A DNA stretch of 64,000 nucleotides from the NCBI GenBank assembly GCA_963682175.1, contig OY821788.1, positions 14,402,001 through 14,466,000 on the forward strand, written 5' to 3'. This DNA is from Triglochin maritima (taxonomy: Eukaryota; Streptophyta; Magnoliopsida; Alismatales; Juncaginaceae). This document shows, in pieces, positions 22,721 through 33,300 of this stretch. The translations under genes and the position numbers were made by a program. The notes under the pieces were generated by a model that searched no databases, had not been told where the DNA came from, and saw only the letters and a list, made by a program, of their open reading frames with translations. Each line of letters begins with the position of its first letter. The first letter of the stretch is position 1.

Positions 22721-22969
22721 GGAGTTGTAAAACACATTTTAACACAACTCTCCCACTACAAACTTGTTCCAAACATTAGAGAGAATCCAAAACACTCAAA
22801 GCCTCAAATCTCCACACTTAGTCTTAATTCCAATCATACTGAAGTGTGCTCAAGCTTAGAGAGTGTTGCTTCACTCAAATTGTTGTTGTCAAAGGAAGCA
22901 AGGACTTCGGTGAAAGCCCGAAGTGTTCCTCTCGGATTGTGAGAGAAAAAAGTCAAGCTCGCGAGGTTG

Positions 22970-24170
22970 TTCGATGGAGGAGAGTAAAGAGGGTGTACTC
23001 TCTTTTGGTTCTTTGTAGAAAAATCAATGAAGGAGAGATGACAAGGAAGTTCCTCCGGTCACTTAGCATCGATTGGGAAGATAAAGTCGTCGCAATTGAA
23101 GAGGCGCATGATCTTTCTAAATTAAAGATGGAGGAAGTAGTTGGAAATATCATGACTTATGAGCTCCAAATTAACCATCGGAAGGAGAAGGAAGCCTCCA
23201 AGAACAAAATCACCTTGGGATTACATGCAAATATTGACCAACCAAGGAGAAGTGTAGAAGATGAGGACATCGAAGTCCTAGCAAAAGACTTCTTCAAATA
23301 CCTCAAGAAGGATAAAGGAGAAAAGAGTGAAAGAAGAGGTAGAAGAAGTGAGAAAAGAGAAAAGGAGAAGGAAGAGAGTGAAGATGAGAGAAAAGAAGGG
23401 GAGAAGAAGAAGGAGAGAAGGGAGAGGAGAAGAGAAAAGGAGAAGAGAAAGGAAGGAGGAAGCACACAAGGCTACATGGGATGATTCTTCATCACAATCT
23501 TCATCGCCGTCTTCCTTGCAAAGTAGAAGAGAAGTGGCTCACTCATGCTTCATGGCTATTGAAGATCAAAGTGAGGTAGAATCTAACTCTTTCTCTAGTA
23601 ATTCATGCTCAACTAAGTCATATTATAGTGATAGCTCACATTCTAGTGTTAATGAAGAAACCTATACACATGATGAGCTTCAAAATGCATTTCATGACTT
23701 AGTTAAACAATATGAGATCATTTGTGATAAAAACAAGAATGCTAGAAAGTTAATCAAAGATCTCCAAAGCCAAATTGAAACATGCATGAATGAGAAGAAT
23801 GAGGTGATTGCTAAATTTGAAAAGAATGCATCAAATGTTGATAAATTAATAGCAACACCCATAGATTGTGATCAACTAAATCTTCAAGCTTGTAATTTGC
23901 AATTAATAAAAGATTTAGAAAGATTCACAAATGGAACTAAGATGCTTAACATGCTATTAGGTAGTCAAAGACAATCCTTGCAAAAACATGGTTTAGGTTA
24001 CAATTCAAAATTGAAAAACCATGTATCTCACACTACACTAAATGGCAAGCATACGTTCATTAACCATAGTTCCTCAAGTGTGTGGGCTCCTAAAACCAAA
24101 AATGGTTTGGGTTCCCAAAACTAACATTCAAGGACCCAAAGTTGTTTTGGTACCTAAATCTACACTTGTA
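22970..24170 (+). pseudogene. Copia gag (UBN2 part and coiled C-terminal part), partial
   Basis: The frame from about 23010 to 23484 encodes the UBN2 gag core (RKFLRSLSIDWEDKVVAIEE, LKMEEVVGNIMTYEL). A purine-only Lys/Glu/Arg tract follows. The downstream frame (to 24124) continues KATWDDSSSQS, CFMAIEDQ, a coiled-coil stretch and a VWAPKT motif, as in SIRE-type gag. A frameshift in the purine tract near 23330-23480 separates the two. The N-terminus is deleted and no protease or pol follows. It would have formed the virus-like particle; this copy is dead. Confidence 0.75.
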
Positions 24171-24800
24171 GGTGCTTGAGGAGGAGATTGGTGGTGACCG
24201 GGTGAGCTCAAGAGTCAAATTCAAATCCGGTTGCATCACCAAATGAGATAGGAACCAATTCAAGCTTCAAGTTGGTATAATTTTATATCCTCTACATGTT
24301 CGATAAATTGGTTCGAGTCTAAGTTTTATATGCTTAATTGTCATATCCTTAGAAGTTCAATTCATTGCAAATCAATAACCCTATTCATTGCAAATCATTT
24401 ATCACATCCATTGATTTTAAATGTCAAATTTTAAATGGATGTTAGAATAAGGCTTAAGTTGAAACTTAAATGAACTTAACTTGGATCATATTCATAGTTT
24501 TCATCTAGCCTTATTGATAGGGGGAGCTTAAATGTAATATCTTTTATTAGTGTAATGAAGTGCAAAATTTAGGGGGAGCAAATTCATTACAAGACATCCA
24601 AATTCTATGCTTAAAGTCTTATTTAATTGTTGTTTTTGATAAATGTCAAAGGGGGAGAGATAATTAAGGGGGTAACTTGGAATTTGACATAAAATTGAAC
24701 AAATATTATGCACATCCATAGGGGGAGCATTAATATGCATAGTTTACATATACAAATTCCATGTATTTAGATAGAATTAAGATATAGGTTGCCATCATCA

Positions 24801-24813
24801 AAAAGGGGGAGAT
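24801..24813 (+). promoter_or_regulatory. Polypurine tract of the SIRE-type element
   Basis: AAAAAGGGGGAGAT lies immediately before the 3' LTR start at 24814. It is the classical plus-strand primer of SIRE-type copia elements. Confidence 0.85.
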
Positions 24814-26310
24814 TGTTGGCTTTTTTGCCTTAATCTATGTTTTGATGATTTAATTAACCTAATCTTAATTATGATCATGTAGAGTAGCACACATATTGCA
24901 TTGCATATATATTGCTTTGTGCTAACCTCTACAGGTGATCAAGACTCAAGGAAGAAAGGAAATCAAGTCAAGACATGTAATCAAGCTCATTTGAAGACAT
25001 GTATTTTTGTATTTCTTTGAGTCTTTAGGAACTTGTGTATTTTGAGCATACTTGAGCTAAAATCAACTTAAACACACATTAGGTTCCTCATAGAAGTCAC
25101 ACATGAAATTTCACATATTTTGGACTTCAATAGATCACCCAAACTTAGACCGGAAAACACCAAACCTGAACCCTAACTGTCTGCCCACATTCGGTTGACT
25201 GAAACAGGCCGTTCGGTCGACCGGATGATCAATTAATCCTGTTTGTGTTTCCCTGTCTAGTTTCGGTTGACCGCACCCTTTCTTTCGGTCGACCGTTTGT
25301 GCTTATTTTTCCGACCGTTACTTTTGTCGTATATACCCAACGGTCGTATTCGTATTAAACCAAAAATACCTCAAATACATTTTATGTATCAGTCGACCGA
25401 GGACCACGATCGGTCGACCGTTTGTCCATCTCTTGACAAACCCGAATCTCCTGTTGAACAACGGTCGACCGCTAGACTTGTTTCGGTCGACCGATTATCC
25501 AATTGTTGTCAACCCCAAAGTGCCAGGACGAAATCGGTCGAACGTACCCCTTTCTTGTGTTCGACCGATGACTTAAGTTTTCCTAAGTCGTAGCATTGGG
25601 CGGTCGACCGTTGCTTAACCGGTCGACCGAACCTTGTGCAAAACTGCCAAACGGTCGACCGTTCTTCCCGTTTCGGTCGACCGATTTAACTCAGAATTGG
25701 GTCCTGCAGTTTCTGTTTTGTGTAATCACACTTCAACTCACACCCAATCAATCCCAACAGCTCTATTCTCTCTAATGCCTATATAAGGAGTTGTAAAACA
25801 CATTTTAACACAACTCTCCCACTACAAACTTGTCCCAAACATTAGAGAGAATCCAAAACACTCGAAGCCTCAAATCTCCACACTTAGTCTTAATTCCAAT
25901 CATACTCAAGTGTGCTCAAGCTTAGATAGTGTTGCTCCACTCAAATTGTTGTTGTCAAAGGAAGCAAGGACTTCGGTGAAAGCCCGAAGTGTTCCTCTCG
26001 GATTGTGAGAGAAGAAAGTCATGTTCGCGGAGTTTGTTTTGTAAAAGGCGTTCTCTCCCGGCCCGGAATGGGAAGTGGTTAGTGAAGACGTAGGCGGATC
26101 TCGCGGAGTCGAGCGGAGCTTACAAGAGAGGACTAGGACCCGGGTGGGGTGCCGAACCTCTATAAAAACCGACACGTCTTTGTGGTTTGCATTATTCCTT
26201 CCCTACTTGCTTTAGTTATTTAAATTCCGCTGCATATAACTCGATCGATTAAACAAGTAGGTGATTAGCGTAAAAGTGATTAGTGGACCCATAACCCACA
26301 CGATCCAACA
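24814..26310 (+). repeat. 3' LTR of the SIRE-type element
   Basis: 1497 bp, TGTTGG to CCAACA, preceded by the polypurine tract. It provides the reference for the solo LTRs at 6861-8245 and 41153-42492. Confidence 0.88.
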
Positions 26311-27388
26311 AACCCAACCCTTGCCGCCTCCACCCCTCGCCTCCGCGTCTTCCTGCCGTCTGGCCTCGTGCGTCCTGCTGTGGTGCCTCGTGCCATCCTG
26401 CCTCGTGCCTCGTCCTGTCGTCGTGCCGTTGTACCTCGTCCTGTCATCGCGTCATCGTGCGTCCTGCCGTTGAGGTACTAATGTTTCTCTGTCTTCCTTT
26501 TTTCGAGTAGATTTTCATGATGTAATCAGATTCGTAGGAGGATATTTAGCCGAAAGTTGTAATCAGATTCCTAGACATCGAGGATAATGTATATAATATA
26601 TGTGGAAGGATATGTGATGCGAGCCACGCTTGGCTGACGAACATCAAATTAGAATAGTAACTTGTGGAAATTTTATCGCACAAATCATGTGTTAACTGTT
26701 GGATATTGTCTCATGTGTAGTGTAATTTTCATTGGATCCAGATGCAATGATCCACTGGGAACTTCTGGAAGTAATTCACATTGCATAATAATTTCTTGGT
26801 TATAGTATTGTCACTCTATGGAGAGCTTTCTATCAGCTTGAATTCAACAGTAATATGAATATACGGATGCATGGTTTTGTTGCACAACAGTACAAATTTA
26901 AGCATTTTAAGATTCAAATGAAGCAAGGAGCTTTATTCTGTTCAAGATATGCGGTTTGATTCGTAGAGGTTTTTGCTGTTTTCGGTTGGTTTCTTTCTTT
27001 TTCTATTTTTTTGGTTCAGTCAAGTAGATTTTCAAGTAGATTTGGTGATCATAAGATACCTCTTATGATCTTTAATTAAAATAAAATCGTCACATTAAAG
27101 TAAGCCTTATAATAATCTTTATAATGTTGAAAGGTGATTATACCAAACCCATATAACTAATTGCTTGTGCTAAAATCTCAAATTCAAGAATCTGTCAAGT
27201 AGAATACCTAGTTGCAATTACAAATGTTACTTCCATATAATTCTCACACTTGAACTCAACATTCCTTATTAAACAAAGAGAAACTATATTGATCGTAGAG
27301 TGTGGGGCAATTTATTATTTTGGGATGTATCTTGTCCATACTTTATGAGATTCAATAATTGTTTGCAATGTGTCACATTTTTCGTTGC
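26311..27388 (+). other. hAT transposon 5' untranslated region
   Basis: Non-coding DNA between the SIRE insertion and the transposase start. It begins with a C/T/G-rich CGTCCTGCC-type repeat tract (26320-26475) and becomes AT-rich. A 5' intron may lie here, since many hAT genes have one. Confidence 0.4.
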
Positions 27389-30300
27389 ATGGAAGAGGAT
27401 TTGTCAGTTGTAGATGGTGCTTCCGGTCCAGTTGCTCGCACCACAACAAGTCTTGTTTCGAGTTCTACACCGATCAACAATGAGACACCTGTTGGAAGTG
27501 CTAATGTTGATGGAGTGGAAGAGTCCAATCAGGATGCAAAGCGACAAAAAAGATTTACTTCGGAAGTTTGGATGCATTACAAAACAGAAAGGTTGAGCGA
27601 TGCTTCTGTCAAAGCCACATGCAATTATTGTCAAAAGGTATTTGATGGTGGAAGCGCCAAAGGTACCACCAATCTCAGAAATCATCAAAAATGTTGCATG
27701 CGTAGACCAAGAGCAGACATAAGGCAACAACTTCTTAGTAAATCATCCTCTAAATTGGTGGTTCATAAGTATGATCCTAAAGTAGAAAGAGAATATTTTT
27801 CTGAAATGATCATGAAGATGGATTTGCCTTTTGTATTGTGCGAGAATGACTACTTTAGAAGGTGGGTTTGTTTTGTTGAACCTTCATATATGTGTCGTTC
27901 AAGGAATACAGTTAGAAAGGATTGTCTTGATGTTTATGGGCAATGGAAGGAAAAACTTTATAAAGCTCTTGATGAGAATACTAGCAGAGTCACCTTCACC
28001 ACTGATTTATGGACACCCGAGCACCAAACTCGTGAATATTGTTGTGTTACATGTTATTATATTGATGATAAATGGGTATTGCACAAGCAAATCATTGCAT
28101 TTCAGGACATTAACACACCACACACTTGTGATGTCTTAGCTGATTGGCTTAAAAATCGCATCATGGATTGGAACTTGGATAAAATGATGTTTAACATTGT
28201 TGTGGATAATGCTAGTAATAATGAACCAATGGTGAACACTATCAAGACATGGTTGAATGGAAAGAACGCACTTCCTCTCAAGGGTGAGTTATTTCATACT
28301 TGTTGCACCGCTCACATCCTTAATTTGATTGTGAAGAATGGGTTGCAAGTTATTAGTCCTTTGTTGGAGAAGATTCGTAAAAGTGTGAAGTATGTTAATT
28401 CTTCTGTACATAGGGCTAATAAGTTTAGGGTTGCATTGAGTCAAACTTGGTTGACTGGGATTAAGGGTGTGTTGTATGATGTTGATACTAGATGGAACTC
28501 AACTTATCTAATGCTTGATAGTGCTTTGGATGTCCAGGATGCATTTGACCGTTTAGCAGAATTGGATGATCAATATAAGTTGTTGCCAACACCAGAGGAG
28601 TGGGAGATGGGTAGAAATATACGAGATTATTTGAAGGTTTTTTATGATATCACAGTTCATCTTTCTGGTAGTAAATATCCCACTGCTAATTTCTACTTCA
28701 ATGATGTTTGTCACATCCATTACATGTTGATTACATGGCATAAGAGTCTTATTGAGTACTTTCGGTCAATGGCAACTATGATGCAAATGAAGTTTGATAA
28801 ATATTGGGATTCTTGCAGTTTGGTATTGTCTTTTCGTTCAGTGCTTGACCCACGTTACAAAATGGTGTTTGTTCAGTATGCAAATCGTCACTTATATGAA
28901 TCTTGTGCTGATGAAAAAATTGATAAGATACGAGATAAGCTTACTGAGTTGTTCACAGAGTATTTGGATGCTCCTAGTAGTTCACAATGCGATGGTAGTC
29001 ATCCTTCTGTAGACAAAATGACTTATGATCCTAAGCAACCATTCAGAGGAGGATTTATAGGATATGCTAGTAGTAACACTCAGTTTGTATCAAGTACAAC
29101 AAAATCTGAACTTGAGATGTATTTGGAGGAGCCTTTAGTCCGGTCAAGAAATAATGAGTTGTCATTTGATATCTTGAATTGGTGGAGTCGGCATGAAGCT
29201 AGGTTTCCAACACTTGCAAAAATGGCTCGTGATATTTTGGCAATCCCGGTATCAACAGTTGCTTCAGAATCTGCATTCAGTTGTGCTCGTAGAGTCATTT
29301 ATGATACTCACTCTCAGTTAGGAAGAGATGTTGTAGAGGAATTTGATGCATTGCATACATTGCATCGTATGTCTTTCATTTACATTAATTTTATATCAAT
29401 AAATGCTACTAAGGTATGTGTTTAGTCTTATTTACAGAATACAGGGACCTGAATGCAAATTACCCATATCCCGAGCATAAACGCGTGCAAGAGACTCATT
29501 TCTATCATAAAGACCAAGTTCAAGATTATCGGGATTCAAAATGAAGTCCATCCAAGCATAAAAGCATTCAATGACCTAATTACAAAAAGGCCAAGGACTT
29601 AAGCACAAAAGTAGCCAGGGACTTATTTGCAAAAATCCGAGGACCCGACTGCAAATTACGAGTACCAAAATATTATTTTGGAGAAGTTCTAAAGAAAAAT
29701 CAATTTGGATCTCCATATATATGAAGAAATAAATTCGGAGCTCAAAAGAAAGGAAAGAAATCAATCCAGACGCGCAAAGGACATTTAAATCATACCATAA
29801 ACACACAGGAAAAATCCGGATCGATTCTGAGCAAGAAAGGTGGCGATTCCGCCGCACCTAATGTACAAATTGCGGCGATTCCACCGCACAAAAGTCGATC
29901 CGTGCGCTCAAATTTTTACCAGTTGCGTGTTGACGCGTGTACTTTCCTATTTCATACTTGGGTCCCTTGTATCGGCTATAAATAGCCCCGAAATTATGTT
30001 GTAAAGACGTTGTAAGATCCTAATCCTAATTGGGTTTTGTTGGTGTTTAGGTGGTGTTTAGGGGGAATGGTGATGGATGGCTTGGATTGAAGATGGATGG
30101 ATGGAGGGTTGAGATGGAGAGGACATGAGATGAGTGGTGGAGATGGATGGCTTGGAATGGATGGGGGAGATTGAAGGTTGGGGAGATATTTTGAGGTGAG
30201 TTTCTCTCTCTCTCACATCTCTCTCACTCTCGTTGCTCACTCTCTCTCTTTACCTCAGTGGTGATCTCCGGCGTGGTGGTGGTGACCTCCGGCGAAGTGA

Positions 30301-33300
30301 AGATCGGCTCCGGTTGGTTGGTGAAGGTGAGAAGCGTGGGGTGTGTTTTCATCCCTTTTGTGTTGGTTTTCTCTCCCTCGACCTAACCCGTGTTGCTGTG
30401 GTCGTGGTTGGGTGTTGGAGGTTGCCGGAGGTGGTGTTGTGGCTGTGGATCGTGAAGGAGGCGATTGATCGTCGTTTGGACGCGAGGTTCGTCGACGGAT
30501 CGTGATTTGGGGAGACATGCTCGTGGAGGCGTCGTCGCGGTTCTTCAAAGGCTTCCTCAAGCCTTTCGGTATGTCAAGCTTGCTCACTTAATTATCGTGA
30601 GTAATTAGAAGTCGACGGTAGGCCTTTCGGCTCGTCGCGAGTAAATGTGCAGCAGATTTCACTGCCTGATCGGTCGACCGGTTGGTGCAAACGGTCGACC
30701 GTTCGTGAAGAGAATTCGGGTTCTGCCTCAAATCGGTCGAACGATGCCCTTGGGGCGGTCGACCGATCGTGCGTGGGAGGCAAGCCTGGTGAGATTCGGT
30801 CGATCGGGTCCGCTTTGCCGGTCGACCGTGTGCACCGTCATGGGTCGGATAGGGCGTTGACCATCTAAACGGTCGACCGCCTCTATGACTTCGTCCGACC
30901 GTGACTTAAGTGGATGGTGTGGTCGGTTCGACCGAATGTGGTTTCGGTCGACCAGACCTGTGTGTTGAGCGTGGGGAACGCTCTGGTGGAATTCGGTCGA
31001 CCGAGGCGAGCTCGGCGTTCGACCAGATTCGTGGTGCGAGTGAGGGATTATTCCTGGTGGGATTCGGTTGACTGAGAGTGCTCGGGTGTTCGACCAAATT
31101 CGTTGTGGAGTTGTGGGATTTGTCCCTGGTGACTTTCGGTCGAACGGGGCCCATTTGCCGTTCGACCGATTGTTCGTTTTGTTCGGTGAACCTGGGAGTT
31201 GACCATCTAAACGGTCGACCGTCCCTTGACTTTGGTTCGACCGAACGAGTGCGGTGGGTGGGAATCGGTCGACCGAGGGAGTGTCGGTCGATGCGATTGC
31301 CCTGTATTTGCTTGATTCGGTCGACCGGGACTTTTGGTTCGGTCGACCGTTTGTGTCCAGTTTTGTAGTATGGAGGTGCTGTCGTTGTGGTCGTCCGTGT
31401 GGGGTGAGTGTGGTGCCGATGTTCTTCCGGCAAGTGTGCTAGGGTGCACGACTGTTGCGGCGGTTGGTTGAAAGAGACCTGGAGCCCCGTAACGATGTGA
31501 GAGCTTGGGATTGGCTAAAATAGGCCTGAGGCCCAGCTTAGAATTGTGGTGTTGCGGCAGTTGGTTGAAAGAGACCTGGAGCCCCGTAACTCTGTGAGAG
31601 CTGCGGTTGGTTGAAAAAGACCTGGAGCCCAGTTAGTCTGTGCGGGGTTGGTTGAAAAAGACCTGGAGCTCCGTAGTGCGTTCAGGTTGGCTGAAAAAGG
31701 TCTGGAGCCTGAGCAGGGACCGCGTGTAGGGGTTGGTTGAAAAAGACCTGAAGCCCTTAGACGTTTGGGTTGGTTGAAAAAGACCTGGAGCCCTTGGTCG
31801 TGTCGTGGTAGCTGTGGTTGGTTGAAAAAGACCTGGAGCCCAGCTTGGCGACGAGTGTGTGTTGCGGTGGTTGGTTGAAATTAGACCTGGAGCCCCGTGA
31901 CTGTAGTGTGTGCTGTTGTTGCGGTGGTTGGTTGAAATTAGACGTTGGACTCTCATCCGTCTTTGCTTTATTTTTAATTTGTTTTTGTTGTTCTTGCTTT
32001 AGAAATTAAAAATCCAAAAATCTCAAACAAACCTTATTTCTCTCTCTTTCTTTCCTTAATCGAAAATCACAAAAATAACAATATCTCTCCCTCCTTGTGT
32101 TCGACCCGTACTTGCCACGTCTTCATTGACGTCGTGCACTTGCGGTATAAATAAAATTCTCATCAAGTTTTTGGCACCGTTGTCGGGGAGGCGACGAAGA
32201 TTTTGTTTATTTTTTATATTTCGATTCTATTCTGTTTATCGTGTGCACGATCTAACTATTTGGGTTTGTGTTTCAGGAGACAACAGAGTGCGCGGCAAAA
32301 TCCGGGCACATTCAGAGCAAGAAGGGTGGCGAAATCGCCGGATCCAAAGAAGAACCTGCGGCGGATTCGCCACACGTTTGGAGCATCTGGACTTCAAACT
32401 TTTCTGGGGTCGTCTCCATCTCTGGGTGGACGCGTAGAGCAACTGGAAATTCTCGAGAGCGGGCGGTGAACCCGATTGAGCGTGCGTAGGTAACCTTTGT
32501 TGCCTTTTTCCTCGTAATTTCTAGTTTCGGAAAATTTCCTTTTTAGTAGAATTGCACGTGTTAGGCTCATATTCCATAATTGCCAATAATTCAACTCTGA
32601 CCTAAAAATGGGCAAAATTAGAAAGACTTGGTGCATGCATCATATAGTGTTTTGTTTGCATTATTCTTGCTAAATTCTTGCAAATTAATTCTTGTTGAAG
32701 AGTGCTGGAGGCAAGGTACGTGCGCGGTTTTTTATCGATTGCATTTAAGCATATAATCTAGTTTGCATACAACCTTGCAATTGCCCCCCACTAAAGACCA
32801 ATGTTTGACTATCTTTGCTAGATTTAAGTTAAACTATCTTAAGGGCAACTCCGTAGGAAAAAAAACAGTGGGGATTTCATCCCCATTCCGTGGCCCACAA
32901 ATCACAATCCTAAAGTGTCACCCAAGCCTTAAATTAAAATCAATTAGACATTGGGCCCTAAGGACTCAGACTCAATTAAGGAGAAGATTGGTTTGACTTG
33001 CTATGACTTGAAGCTGATCGAATTTAATTTGGTGTCTAGAAAGTGTTTTTGTGTTGACGTAAGTCTTCCAAGCGAAGTGGTTGTCTAATTGGCACTGACT
33101 CTGTCGGAAGCGCCCCCACTAGCTATACACTGTCTGTCCAATTTGGTTTGATTAGTGAGGGAGGTGAATCAAGCGAACCAATTCGACTCAACCAGTTAGG
33201 AGTCGTCTATATTTAATCTACATTAGGTCTAGGATTGTTTGAACCGTGCTTGTTTAGGAAACTTCTGACCAACCATCTCATCTATCTTTTAGAGTTAAGT

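Larger units (their letters stand above)
21749..22970 (+). repeat. 5' LTR of the SIRE-type element (3' end deleted)
   Basis: Nearly identical to the 3' LTR until about 22955-22972, where it joins gag sequence directly. It contains a TATA box TATATAA at 22714-22720 and a dense palindrome cluster. Confidence 0.82.
21749..26310 (+). mobile_element. Deleted SIRE-type copia element
   Basis: A 5' LTR part (21749 to about 22970) and a full 3' LTR (24814-26310) share TGTTGGCTTTTT starts. The right end is GATCCAACA. Flanking pentamers AACCT and AACCC match at 4 of 5. The last roughly 300 bp of the 5' LTR, the primer site, the start of gag and all of pol are missing, so this is an internally deleted copy. 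Several GGGGGAG tracts between 24519 and 24813 are typical of SIRE/Maximus 3' regions. Confidence 0.85.
29344..32165 (+). repeat. 5' LTR, 2.8 kb, with a replaced middle
   Basis: The first 667 bp or so match the 3' LTR including the TATA box (TATAAATA, 29977-29984). The last 220 bp (31946-32165) match too. The middle, about 30010-31945, is unrelated to the 315-bp middle of the 3' LTR. Confidence 0.85.

Noticed and set aside
23157..23469. Ser/Phe/Leu-rich minus-strand open frames
   Set aside because: Antisense of the purine-only Lys/Glu tract in gag; composition artefact.
30233..31433. Arg/Pro/Thr-rich open frames on both strands
   Set aside because: Caused by the palindromic GGTCGACCG repeats, which keep frames open on either strand.
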